Below, one piece after another: positions 1 through 9,585 of a stretch of DNA of 64,000 nucleotides. A program made the translations under genes and the position numbers. The notes under the pieces are model-generated. The model saw nothing but the letters and a program-made list of their open reading frames with translations. It was not told the DNA's origin and did no database searches. The number at the start of each line of letters is the position of its first letter. The first letter of the stretch is position 1. Source of the stretch: G963702155 sp963702155 (GTDB taxonomy: Bacteria; Pseudomonadota; Alphaproteobacteria; Micavibrionales; Micavibrionaceae); the NCBI GenBank assembly GCA_963702155.1, contig OY969717.1, positions 1,550,001 through 1,614,000 on the forward strand, in the 5' to 3' direction.

Positions 1-1
1 C

Positions 2-136
2 TTCGAAGGTGATTCGCAAGTCGTCTGGTTTGAAGGAAATTATGAGGATTATGAAAAAGATCGAAAGCGCCGCCTTGGTATAGATGCCGATCAACCGCAA
101 CGCATAAAATACAAGCCCTTGCGCCGCGCCTCTTAA
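2..136 (+). CDS. ettA: EttA, ABC-F translational throttle ATPase (C-terminal end only)
   Basis: Only the last 44 codons are in the window; the gene begins upstream. The tail contains WFEGNYEDYEKDRKRR followed by LGIDADQPQRIKYKPL, which I recognise as the C-terminal signature of EttA, a cytosolic ABC-F ATPase that binds the ribosomal E site and gates the first elongation steps according to ATP/ADP. The ABC domains lie outside the window, so the call rests on this tail alone. A hairpin that looks like its terminator follows at 161-190, separating it from the DotA-like genes. EttA has no known link to secretion, so it probably marks the edge of the housekeeping region. Confidence 0.82.
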   Translation, partial: FEGDSQVVWFEGNYEDYEKDRKRRLGIDADQPQRIKYKPLRRAS

Positions 137-160
137 ACCATTTAATTTCAATACGTTAAC

Positions 161-190
161 AAATTACCCGCTTCCCAAAATGGGTAATTT
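161..190 (+). terminator. Hairpin terminator after ettA
   Basis: A perfect 9-bp inverted repeat (161-169 AAATTACCC, 182-190 GGGTAATTT) with a 12-nt loop lies 24 bases after the ettA stop. It is followed by a T-rich run (CTTTCTG) rather than a clean U-tract, so termination may be only partial. The remaining AT-rich bases up to 362 should hold the promoter of the DotA-like operon, but I could not pick a convincing -35/-10 pair. Confidence 0.55.
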
Positions 191-362
191 CTTTCTGTGC
201 AAATTTATGTTGGCATAATATGTCGTAAAGGTGTTAAAATTGAGGGGAATTTAGTCAAATTATATATAAATTACTGAATTCTATGGGGCTTTCATAATTT
301 AAAATGAAATTAAAAGTCGCCCATAAATTAAAAAAATTAAATATGGCGAGTTAAAAAATAAC

Positions 363-3197
363 GTGAGCGGTGTAAAAACAAAATCGGTATTAGGATATAT
401 ATTTCTCCCGCGGATTTTTCCGCGGATACGGGAATTAAAGGGCAAAGGCTTTGCACTGATTTCTTTTATGATGGCACATATCTATGGCATCGTGCGTTTA
501 CTTCCGCGTAATCACCCTTATCTTCTAAAAGAAAATTTTGGACGATATGGTATTCGCCATGTCATTGGTGAGGCGGCAAATAATCTTGTTATAGATAAAA
601 AAAATATAGACCAGATATTTATATTTATAATTATGTTGGTTGGTATTGCCATTTTATGCATACAAATTGTACTCACTGCCTATGTTATTGTTATAAAACC
701 TGTGTTTGCCGTATCTTCTTTTAACACACCACAACCGCAAAATGATATTGCCTTTATTTTGATGGATAGAGTATTCGGTATACCCGATCTTTTCTGTAAT
801 AGTGCTGGCGTATGTACATCTGAACAGGCTAACATTCCAACACCATTTCATAGCGCGTTGCATGATATGTTTCAGTTCTACTCGTTGGGTTTGCTTGTCA
901 TAGGCGCCTTGATATTTCTCTACTTTATAGTGGTCGTAGTTGCTGAGACTGCAACCACCGGAACACCTTTTGGACAAAGATTCCAAAATATATGGGTTCC
1001 GGTAAGGCTTATTACAGCCATCGGATTATTATTACCGCTTAGCCACGGCTTAAATAGCGGTCAATACATTGTTTTATACGCGGCAAAAATTGGTTCCGGT
1101 TTCGCTACGAACGGGTGGATACGATATAATGATGCCATTGTTGCAAGTGCATCTGGCCAAGTTGAGTTTCCAGGTGGAGATGGGGCAAATGTATTGGGAG
1201 AAAGAGATACGCTGCTTGCTTTACCTGTAACACCCAGTGTTGCTTCAACATTGGAGTTTATGTCTATTGTACACGCATGTTCATATGCGCATTGGCACAT
1301 GAATTCTAGGGATGAAAATCAGGACGCGGTTGATCTCCCACTCCCTAATGATGATTGGTATATAAAACCTTATATGACAAAAACGCCGGCGCCTTTTGGA
1401 GACACCCGTGAACGCGTAGAAATTGATAATGTCAACTTTAGCTACCAAGACGCTGTTACATTTTATAATATGGGTGATATCATCATTCATTTTGGCGAGT
1501 ATAGTGATAGATTTAATAACCATCATGGCGATGTAAAGCCAACATGTGGTTCAATACGTATCAAAGTATCTGAAAAAGTACCCAGTCTTGGTACAGACGG
1601 AACAACTTTGATTGGCGCTTCCGCTGTTCAGCAACATTATTTTCAAATGATTAATAGGATTTGGTTTGGGACGTCGCCTGATGCTGCACGCATAAAGGAT
1701 ATGTCTCAACGGTATATGGCCGTGTCTTTACCCTCACGCTTGTATAATGGTCAACCTGTAGAATGTGAAGTTGCACAAGGAAACGCAGACTTACCTGATA
1801 CTACGGGAGGAGGCACAACGCCGGAATGTACACGCATACTCCCAAGTATATCGTTCAAACAACTTGCAATAGATAATTATCAAGCTGACCTTGAAGACGA
1901 AATTTTGATTGCATGGGTAAATTATAATACCGAAGCAACAGAAATTCAAACATCCGGCGCAGTCACAGAGCGCGGTTGGGCTGGTGCTGGGATGTGGTAT
2001 AATGTCATCAACCGTATTAATGGCAAATTTGTAGATGCCGTTATTAATCCACCAAACGCCGTACAGTATCCTGAAATAATGGAAAAAACGGTTAAAGATA
2101 GAATGGCGAATGACTCCAACCCTGTGGGATTATTCAAATTTCAACCTACAGTATCTGATCACCGTAAGGTTGGGATGTCGGCAGATGAATTCCAAATAGC
2201 AAGATCCTTGAGCGATTACTACGTTTTCTGGAATCACGAAGGTAAAGATACGAGCTCTACAAATGATTATGGTACTGGAAATTTCATTGAAGATTTTTTC
2301 ATGAATATTTTTGGTCTTAACGGGCTAATTGCAATGCGTGGTCAAAATGCGGCAACGCATCCTTTGGCACAACTTTCTGCACTTGGAAAAAGTCTGGTAG
2401 ACAGTGCTATAGCAAATATTGGCGCCGCTACTGGTATAGGGTTTTCTACGGCTGCTTTGGGTATGAAACAAGAGATACTATCAAGTTTATTTCAAACAAC
2501 AGCCTTTATTGGTTTAACCGCGGGCTTTGTTTTATTCTACGTATTGCCATTTCTGCCATTTGTTTACTTTTTCTTCTCTGTGGCCGCATGGCTAAAGGCC
2601 ATATTCGAAGCCATGGTTGGAGCGCCATTATGGGCACTCGCACATCTTCGTATTGATGGCGAAGGACTTCCCGGAGACGCGGCATCAAATGGATATTTCC
2701 TTATATTTGAAATATTTTTACGGCCTATCCTGACAGTCATGGGGCTTATATGTTCAATGATAGTTTTTACCGCACAAGTTCGGTTGCTTAATTTTATTTG
2801 GACAATTGTTACAGATAATTTGACAGGATTTGCTGGAGATAACGAACCCTCAATTGGTGCATTCGGACATGAATTAATACAGCGAACACCAATTGATCAG
2901 TTTTTCTTCACTATTATTTATGCCGTGATTGTCTACATGATGGCAACCGCATCTTTCAAAGTTATAGACCGCATACCTGAAGGTATTCTGCGTTGGATGG
3001 GTGCAGGGGTGCAAAGCTTTGGAGATATGCGCGGCGATGCAACACAAGGTTTGACCAGATATGCAGGTATTGGTGCATTAACGATCAACCAACAAGTTGC
3101 AGGTGGTGTGATTAAAGCCGGTCAAGGGTTAGGCGGTGGTTTAAACGACCTTTTAGGTAATTTAGGTCAATCAGGAAAAGCACCAAAAATAAAGTAA
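363..3197 (+). CDS. DotA/TraY family membrane protein, copy 1
   Basis: 944 residues, GTG start. It resembles DotA/TraY proteins, polytopic inner-membrane components of type IVB (Dot/Icm, IncI conjugation) secretion systems. Visible: a conserved N-terminal block (residues about 1-80), a membrane segment near 80-115, another near 170-195 leading into the family signature around 195-255 (GTPFGQRF, then W-V-P-V-R and a GLNSGQYIVLYAAK-type helix), a long variable loop containing Cys that is probably periplasmic, and a C-terminal group of membrane helices from about 690 with WLKAIFEAMVGAPLWALAH at about 740 and a final pair near 850. It is the first of three tandem paralogues separated by 49 and 31 bases, probably one operon. 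No other Dot/Icm gene is in the window, so its role in secretion is inferred from the family only. Confidence 0.78.
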   Translation: MSGVKTKSVLGYIFLPRIFPRIRELKGKGFALISFMMAHIYGIVRLLPRNHPYLLKENFGRYGIRHVIGEAANNLVIDKKNIDQIFIFIIMLVGIAILCIQIVLTAYVIVIKPVFAVSSFNTPQPQNDIAFILMDRVFGIPDLFCNSAGVCTSEQANIPTPFHSALHDMFQFYSLGLLVIGALIFLYFIVVVVAETATTGTPFGQRFQNIWVPVRLITAIGLLLPLSHGLNSGQYIVLYAAKIGSGFATNGWIRYNDAIVASASGQVEFPGGDGANVLGERDTLLALPVTPSVASTLEFMSIVHACSYAHWHMNSRDENQDAVDLPLPNDDWYIKPYMTKTPAPFGDTRERVEIDNVNFSYQDAVTFYNMGDIIIHFGEYSDRFNNHHGDVKPTCGSIRIKVSEKVPSLGTDGTTLIGASAVQQHYFQMINRIWFGTSPDAARIKDMSQRYMAVSLPSRLYNGQPVECEVAQGNADLPDTTGGGTTPECTRILPSISFKQLAIDNYQADLEDEILIAWVNYNTEATEIQTSGAVTERGWAGAGMWYNVINRINGKFVDAVINPPNAVQYPEIMEKTVKDRMANDSNPVGLFKFQPTVSDHRKVGMSADEFQIARSLSDYYVFWNHEGKDTSSTNDYGTGNFIEDFFMNIFGLNGLIAMRGQNAATHPLAQLSALGKSLVDSAIANIGAATGIGFSTAALGMKQEILSSLFQTTAFIGLTAGFVLFYVLPFLPFVYFFFSVAAWLKAIFEAMVGAPLWALAHLRIDGEGLPGDAASNGYFLIFEIFLRPILTVMGLICSMIVFTAQVRLLNFIWTIVTDNLTGFAGDNEPSIGAFGHELIQRTPIDQFFFTIIYAVIVYMMATASFKVIDRIPEGILRWMGAGVQSFGDMRGDATQGLTRYAGIGALTINQQVAGGVIKAGQGLGGGLNDLLGNLGQSGKAPKIK

Positions 3198-3246
3198 AAT
3201 AAAAAAACGCATCTATAAAAGACTAAGAAAATGAAAAGATAAAAGA

Positions 3247-5970
3247 ATGGTAAGAATTACAAAAAAAGATGTCTTTAAATACACGCTTATGCCGCAAGTA
3301 AGGCCGCGTGTAAAAGAACTGTTTGTATCTGGCTTCCAATTTATCCCATTTTTTATGGCGCTTGTATATCGTGCTGTGGGTTTAATTCCAAATAACCACC
3401 CATATTTAAAACAGGAAAATCTTGGAAGATACGGCGTAAGGCATGTTATGGCGCAAGCCGCTAATAATCTGGTATTCTCTAAAAATAATATTGATCAAAT
3501 AATCTTGTTTTTTACCGTAATGATTGGCGCGTTTCTTATTGTCGCCCAAGTTTTATTATTACTTTTTGGATTAGCCGTGGGCCCTGTTTTAGCGGCAATG
3601 CCAACTAATTTTAGAGAATTGTTTTTAACGCCAACCGCTAATGAAGATCAGGATTTGGCACATATTTTATTAGATCTTGTATTTGGTGTACCAAACACTG
3701 ATGCAAGCGGAACAGTAACAGGCAGCATTTTTAATTCATGTGTGTCCCGACCTCTTGTACCATGTGTTAATCAAAACAACGATGATATACTGCAACAGCT
3801 TCCTAACTGGCCATATCCGGTGCATGAGGCATTCCATCAAATGCTTCAATTTTATAGCACAGGACTTCTCGTTGTTGCTGCAATGATTACGATATACTTT
3901 GCCATAACAGTAATTGCAGAGACAGCGCAATCCGGTACACCTTTTGGTCGGCGGTTTAATAAGGTTTGGGCGCCAATTCGGATTGTTGTAGCATTTGGTT
4001 TACTCATCCCGATCACCAATGGTTTAAACAGCGCGCAATACATAGTGTTATATGCTGCCAAATACGGCTCAGGTTTTGCTACAAATGGCTGGACTCAATT
4101 CAATGCCTCTCTTTCAAATAATATAGGGGCGAATACAAATACTTTAATTGCAAAGCCATCTCCCCCTGAATTAAGCGGCCTTATGCAATTTTTCTATGTT
4201 GCTAGAATTTGTGGCGAACTTTACAAAGGGCGATTTGGAGAAGAAGTACTGCCCTATATTGTAAAAAGCGGTGTTGCAATAAGTAGTCTACCTCTTACAA
4301 CAATTACCTATGATGAAATGTTAGAATTCGCGGATGGGTCAAATAAAATCATTGTAAGATATGGTACCGCGCCAGATCCGGAAACAAAAGAAGGGTTTAT
4401 AGGGTTTATAAAGCCCCAATGTGGCGAACTTGTGTATTCTGTAACAGACCCCCGAGATCCTTCGTCTACAACAAATCCACCTAGCGATGCAGCCACAACT
4501 CTACAATCATATTATTACGGTCTAATAAGGGCATTATGGACAGATCCGACTTTAGTCGATATGGCCAGATCTACAGCTGATAGTATATCTAACGTGAATA
4601 TTGATGAACCGGGCTATATCAGTCCCACTGATCCAGACCCTGCAATAAGACAAATGATGCAAGAATTATATGCAGCCGATTTTGAAGCGCGTATAAATAC
4701 TGCAGTAGCGGAATTCGCAGCAGAAGACCGACTTACCGTACAACCAGAACTCATTGAAAAAGGGTGGGCCGGCGCGGCCATATGGTATAATCGCATCGCG
4801 GAATTAAATGGCGACCTTGTAACAATGGTACATTCCGCGCCAACGATTCGGCGCTATCCTGAAGTTATGGAACAAGTCGCCTATCAAAAAGCACAACAAA
4901 ATCAAAATGTGGGAATGGAAAATCGATTCAATCCAAATCTTGCCAATGGAGATGATATACAAATTGCGTCCGAAGTTTCTGATTTCACTAAACCACTATG
5001 GGTAGGTTATAAGTTCTTTAGTGAAGGCGGCGCAAAAAGCACACATACGGATCCAACAGGCGAGCCTTTTTCCGATTTTATAAACGCGGTTTTTGGTACA
5101 TCCGGCTTGTTTGATATGGCAGATAATACCGATATTCACCCCCTTGGACAGCTTGCAGGGGTAGGGCGTTCTCTGATAGAAAGCGCGGTTAGAAACCTGG
5201 GCGCCTCTGTAGTGGCATCATCCGTAGGTGTTGTTGCTGCGCTAACTTCAGATGGTAAAGCAAGTAAAACGTCCGCTATATCTCAAGCCGCAATTGGACT
5301 TTTCATGACGGCGGCAATCGTAGGAATGACAGCTGGTTTTATCCTTTTCTATGTTGTGCCGTTTTTGCCATTTATCTATTTCTTCTTTGCACTAGGCGGA
5401 TGGATCAAAGGAATATTCGAAGCCATGATAGGCGCGCCTCTTTGGGCATTGGCACATATTCGAATTGATGGCCCCGGCCTTCCTGGACAAGCGGCAATGG
5501 CCGGATATTATCTTATTTTTGAAATATTCTTACGGCCAATTCTTATTATATTTGGCCTGATAGCAAGTATCTCTACATTCTCTGCGCTTGTACAGGTGCT
5601 ACATGATACATGGGCTCTGGTAACAAGCAACCTGACTGGTTTTAACGTAGAAGGAGAGTTTGCAACTCCTGGTTTGGTCGATTATTTCCGCGGCCCTGTT
5701 GACGAGTTTTTCTTTACAATTGTCTATGTTTTAGTTGTGTACATTATGGGTATGGCATCATTCAAAATGATCGATTTGATCCCGAACCAGATTTTAAGAT
5801 GGGTAGGGCAAAGCGTGGCAACATTTAACGACCAACGTGAAGATGCGGCTCAATCCCTAATGGGAACGGCTTCCGTTGGTGGCCAACAAGCAACACAAGC
5901 CATAGGCGGCGGATTACAAACGGCGCTATCGCAAGCGCCTGCGGCGGCAGCTCAAGCAAGAGCGTCTTAA
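3247..5970 (+). CDS. DotA/TraY family membrane protein, copy 2
   Basis: 907 residues, ATG start with only a weak ribosome-binding site. It follows the plan of copy 1: the N-terminal block with NNHPYLKQENLGRYG, a membrane segment near 80-110, the GTPFGRRF signature plus W-A-P-I-R around 225-260, a large variable loop, and C-terminal helices with WIKGIFEAMIGAPLWALAH near 712. Conserved blocks are strongly alike across the three copies while the loops differ in length and sequence, as expected if the exposed loops diverged after duplication. The C-terminal 40 residues are Ala/Gln-rich (QATQAIGGG and similar). The family places it in the inner membrane as a type IVB secretion or conjugation component; the substrate is unknown. 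Confidence 0.78.
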   Translation: MVRITKKDVFKYTLMPQVRPRVKELFVSGFQFIPFFMALVYRAVGLIPNNHPYLKQENLGRYGVRHVMAQAANNLVFSKNNIDQIILFFTVMIGAFLIVAQVLLLLFGLAVGPVLAAMPTNFRELFLTPTANEDQDLAHILLDLVFGVPNTDASGTVTGSIFNSCVSRPLVPCVNQNNDDILQQLPNWPYPVHEAFHQMLQFYSTGLLVVAAMITIYFAITVIAETAQSGTPFGRRFNKVWAPIRIVVAFGLLIPITNGLNSAQYIVLYAAKYGSGFATNGWTQFNASLSNNIGANTNTLIAKPSPPELSGLMQFFYVARICGELYKGRFGEEVLPYIVKSGVAISSLPLTTITYDEMLEFADGSNKIIVRYGTAPDPETKEGFIGFIKPQCGELVYSVTDPRDPSSTTNPPSDAATTLQSYYYGLIRALWTDPTLVDMARSTADSISNVNIDEPGYISPTDPDPAIRQMMQELYAADFEARINTAVAEFAAEDRLTVQPELIEKGWAGAAIWYNRIAELNGDLVTMVHSAPTIRRYPEVMEQVAYQKAQQNQNVGMENRFNPNLANGDDIQIASEVSDFTKPLWVGYKFFSEGGAKSTHTDPTGEPFSDFINAVFGTSGLFDMADNTDIHPLGQLAGVGRSLIESAVRNLGASVVASSVGVVAALTSDGKASKTSAISQAAIGLFMTAAIVGMTAGFILFYVVPFLPFIYFFFALGGWIKGIFEAMIGAPLWALAHIRIDGPGLPGQAAMAGYYLIFEIFLRPILIIFGLIASISTFSALVQVLHDTWALVTSNLTGFNVEGEFATPGLVDYFRGPVDEFFFTIVYVLVVYIMGMASFKMIDLIPNQILRWVGQSVATFNDQREDAAQSLMGTASVGGQQATQAIGGGLQTALSQAPAAAAQARAS

Positions 5971-6001
5971 TAAGACAGCATACTTAAAAAGAAAAAAATA
6001 A

Positions 6002-8755
6002 ATGAGCAACACGGCAAAAAAAACAGCATTAAGATATATGGTATTACCTGAATTCTTGCCGCGTTTTGGCACCCTTTTTTCTTCCGGGTTTGGGTATTTG
6101 GCCTTTCTCATCGCGCGCATATACGAATCTGTAAGATTGCTCCCTAAAAACCATACCTATCTAAAAACAGAAAATATAGGGCGATTTGGCATACGCAACG
6201 TTATGGCCGAAGCAGCCAATAATCTGGTCTTCAGCCGCGAAAACGCTGACCAGATTATAATATATTTTACGATATTGGCCGGTTTAATTATTCTTGCTAT
6301 GCAATTTGTACTTTTTGTAGTTGCTTTAGTCGCGCACCAACCTGTTTTTGCATATTCTGTTCAAGAACTTTTTCATGTTGATTCAAGCCTTGCACAAAGA
6401 GCAACGCATTATCAAGATTTGGCGTTTATTATAATGGATCGAGTATTTGGTATAAGTGGTATATTTGATTCATGTGTTGCAGATACAACCGTTCAATGTT
6501 TTAATTTTGAAGGTAGACTTATTGCTTCCCCCGGTACATACCCGACAGCATTTCATGAAGGACTACACTTTCTTTTAAGATTTTATTCCTTTGGCATTTT
6601 TGTTATTGCCGTGTTGTTAATCTTGTATTTTATAGCCGCAGTTATTGGCGAAACCGCCGCGTCCGGTACACCATTCGGACAGAGAACAAATCGAACATGG
6701 GCACCTATTCGTTTAATCGTATTTTTTGCTTTATTAGTACCGCTAAACATTGGAAACACAAATGCAGGTTTGAACGCTGCTCAAATCATAACATTTTGGG
6801 TTGCAAAAACCGGGTCAAACTTCGCAACAAACGCATGGGGTGTTTTTAATTCTAATATTACAGATACATTCCTCGGAGATAGAAATGATTTGGTTGCAAC
6901 CTCAAAACCACCCAGCTTGGGACCTTTATTACAATATATGTTTATTGCAAAAACCTGTAGAACGGCGCATGAATTATTAGCTGAATACGATACACCAATA
7001 GGCTCCGGAAATACTGACGGACTGCCTCCGGGCATCAATGCATATTTAGTGCGATCCGAATTACCGGAAAATTTTAGAGATATGGGCGATCCGGGTGCTA
7101 CACCGCCCATCCCGCCAAACCCTATAGATAATGGTGAAAACTGGCTTCCGCTCGCAACAACAGATTTTGGAACCGCTATGCGTTTTTCAAGAAATGGTAC
7201 AATCAATATTGCAATTGGAACAAGGCAGCCAAATGATTCAACATATGACTATAAAAAATACAAAGGCCAAATCTTCCCATATTGCGGTCAGATTACTCTA
7301 CCTATTAAAGATTTAGATCGAAACAATGGTGTTTTCACCGGCTCTATGCTTACGCATACTATATATTATAATATATTGGCTCAAATGTGGGACGATACAG
7401 TGATAAATCAATATACGGAATGTATTATCAACAGAACAATAACTACCAATACAAAGGATGAAGTAGATTGTAACCTAGATCCAGGTAACGACTTTGTGAT
7501 TGATAGGCAAGTATTATACGAAACACAACTAAAAATTGACCTTGATACAATGGTCAATAGACAAATCAATACAAAAGATTGGAGTGTGCCTATAGCCCTT
7601 AGAAACAAAGGATGGGCTGGGGCTGCTATATGGTATAACCGTATCGCAGAAATAAATGGAGAGATGTCTACAGCAGTACAAAACACGCCTATTGCAAATA
7701 GATATCCTTATGTAATGGAGGTTTTGGCAGCATATAATGCTCAAAATCAAGAAAATTTATCGTTATCAGAGGCTTTTGACCCAACACTTGCATCTGATGA
7801 AAAAAGCCCTTTAACCCCGGAACAAGCAAAAATAGCGCCAGCACTTTATGAGGCTTTTAAAGCTTGGGAAGAAGACGAGCTCTATTCCGACCATACAAAT
7901 TCTAAAACAGGTAACCCGGTTCTTGATATGCTGAATGTCATATTTGGCACATCCGGCATTTTTGAAATGCGTGATAATACGAACATACATCCATTGGCAC
8001 AACTTTCTACACTCGGACGTAGCATGATGGAAGCTTCGATAAGAAACGTAACGGGTGGGATGGCTGTAAAAACTATGAATAGCAATCCCAAAAGCACTAC
8101 TTCGATTTTAGCAGGTGTCGCGACGGCATTTGGAATGGCCACCATAACCATTAGTTTTATTTTATATTATATCCTTCCTTTTTTGCCGTTTATTTATTTC
8201 CTTTTCGCGGTTAGCGGTTGGGTCAAAAGCATCTTTGAAGCCATTGTGGCTATGCCCCTATGGGCTTTGGCACACATAAGAATCGATGGAGAAGGCCTAC
8301 CCGGAAGGGATGCTGCAAATGGTTACTATTTGTTGTTTGAAATTTTCTTGAGACCGATTTTAATACTCTTTGGTTTAATTTCAAGCATCATTATATTCAG
8401 CTCACTGGTAACAATGTTAAATGATATTTTTGATCTGGTTGTTTCCAATGTTTCAGGATTTGACCTTGAAAGCGAATTATCCGGTGGCGCAAATCTAATT
8501 GATTACATGAGGGGGCCTTTGGATGAATTCTTTTTAACGGCAATCTATGTTATTATTTGCTACATGATGGCGCTAAGTTGCTTCAAACTTATTGATCTTA
8601 TACCAAATAATATTCTTAGGTGGGGCGGGTCAGCTGTACAAACATTTCAAGAAAATGCGGGAGATCCTGCACAACAGATTGTAAGCCAAACTTACGCGGG
8701 ACTGGCCTTAACAACAGGACAAATCAGAGGCGGCGCGTTGGCAACAATCCTGTAA
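6002..8755 (+). CDS. DotA/TraY family membrane protein, copy 3
   Basis: 917 residues, ATG start after an A-rich leader. It shares the N-terminal block (RLLPKNHTYLKTENIGRFG), membrane segment near 85-115, GTPFGQR signature and W-A-P-I-R around 216-240, and the C-terminal helices with WVKSIFEAIVAMPLWALAH near 735. The central loop carries its own insertions, including a Pro-rich stretch near residues 365-375. A strong hairpin at 8782-8805 follows the stop, so the three-gene unit probably ends here. The family is DotA/TraY; whether the three copies form a heteromer, serve different substrates or are redundant cannot be told from sequence. Confidence 0.78.
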   Translation: MSNTAKKTALRYMVLPEFLPRFGTLFSSGFGYLAFLIARIYESVRLLPKNHTYLKTENIGRFGIRNVMAEAANNLVFSRENADQIIIYFTILAGLIILAMQFVLFVVALVAHQPVFAYSVQELFHVDSSLAQRATHYQDLAFIIMDRVFGISGIFDSCVADTTVQCFNFEGRLIASPGTYPTAFHEGLHFLLRFYSFGIFVIAVLLILYFIAAVIGETAASGTPFGQRTNRTWAPIRLIVFFALLVPLNIGNTNAGLNAAQIITFWVAKTGSNFATNAWGVFNSNITDTFLGDRNDLVATSKPPSLGPLLQYMFIAKTCRTAHELLAEYDTPIGSGNTDGLPPGINAYLVRSELPENFRDMGDPGATPPIPPNPIDNGENWLPLATTDFGTAMRFSRNGTINIAIGTRQPNDSTYDYKKYKGQIFPYCGQITLPIKDLDRNNGVFTGSMLTHTIYYNILAQMWDDTVINQYTECIINRTITTNTKDEVDCNLDPGNDFVIDRQVLYETQLKIDLDTMVNRQINTKDWSVPIALRNKGWAGAAIWYNRIAEINGEMSTAVQNTPIANRYPYVMEVLAAYNAQNQENLSLSEAFDPTLASDEKSPLTPEQAKIAPALYEAFKAWEEDELYSDHTNSKTGNPVLDMLNVIFGTSGIFEMRDNTNIHPLAQLSTLGRSMMEASIRNVTGGMAVKTMNSNPKSTTSILAGVATAFGMATITISFILYYILPFLPFIYFLFAVSGWVKSIFEAIVAMPLWALAHIRIDGEGLPGRDAANGYYLLFEIFLRPILILFGLISSIIIFSSLVTMLNDIFDLVVSNVSGFDLESELSGGANLIDYMRGPLDEFFLTAIYVIICYMMALSCFKLIDLIPNNILRWGGSAVQTFQENAGDPAQQIVSQTYAGLALTTGQIRGGALATIL

Positions 8756-8781
8756 TTATAAGATAAACTCAGGACAAAACA

Positions 8782-8805
8782 AAAACACCTCATAAGAGGT
8801 GTTTT
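8782..8805. terminator. Bidirectional terminator between DotA-like copy 3 and mlaC
   Basis: A perfect 10-bp stem (AAAACACCTC at 8782-8791, GAGGTGTTTT at 8796-8805) with a 4-base loop (ATAA) sits between two convergent genes. The A-run on one side and T-run on the other let it act in both directions. Confidence 0.8.
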
Positions 8806-8830
8806 GGTTCTAATAAAAATTAGAAAATGT

Positions 8831-9499
8831 CTACATTCGTAAATGGTCAAGCAGAACATCAATATCACCGCCACCACGCTGAATGACAGATGAAAAGTCC
8901 GAGCGTTGTGTAAGAGCCATACTAACACCTTCAACCAAAACATCGATAATTTTGAATTGCCCTGCTTTTTCTCTTAAACGCCAATCTATACGAACATCGG
9001 CATGCCCCTTACCAACTAAAAAGCTATTAACAAGAATGTCGGCACGCCCCTCTGGACGCGCTGATTTTACAATAACTTCTTGTCCTTGATACTCTTCGAA
9101 ACGGTTTGAATATGTTTGAACAATACGATCATCAAAGAGTTTTTGAAACTCTACCTTTTGATCTGCAGAGGCCTGACGCCAATAAGGTCCCATCGAAAAA
9201 CGGCCAATAGTATTTAAATCGAAGTTTTTATTTAAAAGCTTTTGAAACTCTTTTTTACGTTGAACATCCGTCAAATCCGGGTCTTTCAAAAATGCAATGC
9301 CATCCGTAGAAAGGCTTGCAATAAAATCTTTAGCTTCTTCAAGATCCATTTGATCATTATTTATCAAAGTATAAGACGGTGAAACCGATCCACTCTTGAT
9401 CAAATTCGATAAATTGGCATCAAAACCATGTGCCCGGTCTATCGGCATAAGGCCGGCAATTAATGCAATAGCCGCTGTAGAGTAAAAAATTCTTTTCAT
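8831..9499 (-). CDS. mlaC: MlaC-family periplasmic phospholipid-binding protein
   Basis: 222 residues. MlaC carries phospholipids across the periplasm between the MlaA outer-membrane complex and the inner-membrane MlaFEDB transporter. The family is recognisable from an N-terminal signal peptide (about residues 1-25), the region with FDLNTIGRFSMGPYWRQAS, the YSNRFEEYQGQEVIVKSAR stretch and the later DVRIDWRLREK and DVLVEGVSMALTQRSDF segments. I start at 9499 rather than at a GTG three codons upstream because a GGAG lies 8 bases before this ATG. mlaA is 86 bases upstream on the same strand, so the two are probably co-expressed. The transporter genes mlaFED are not in this window. Confidence 0.88.
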   Translation of the reverse strand: MKRIFYSTAAIALIAGLMPIDRAHGFDANLSNLIKSGSVSPSYTLINNDQMDLEEAKDFIASLSTDGIAFLKDPDLTDVQRKKEFQKLLNKNFDLNTIGRFSMGPYWRQASADQKVEFQKLFDDRIVQTYSNRFEEYQGQEVIVKSARPEGRADILVNSFLVGKGHADVRIDWRLREKAGQFKIIDVLVEGVSMALTQRSDFSSVIQRGGGDIDVLLDHLRM

Positions 9500-9585
9500 A
9501 TATAACACTCCATATAAAGTCGTGTATGTATATTAAATTTTACAAAAAAACACAAGCTTTTACAATTAAAACAGCAATATGGTGA

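Noticed and set aside
6781..7206. 141-residue open frame on the minus strand inside DotA-like copy 3
   Set aside because: It is a shadow of the real gene; no ribosome-binding site and no recognisable protein features.
1..8830. Integrative or conjugative element carrying the DotA-like genes
   Set aside because: No integrase, relaxase, direct repeats or tRNA target can be seen on either side, and flanking genes are ordinary chromosomal ones.
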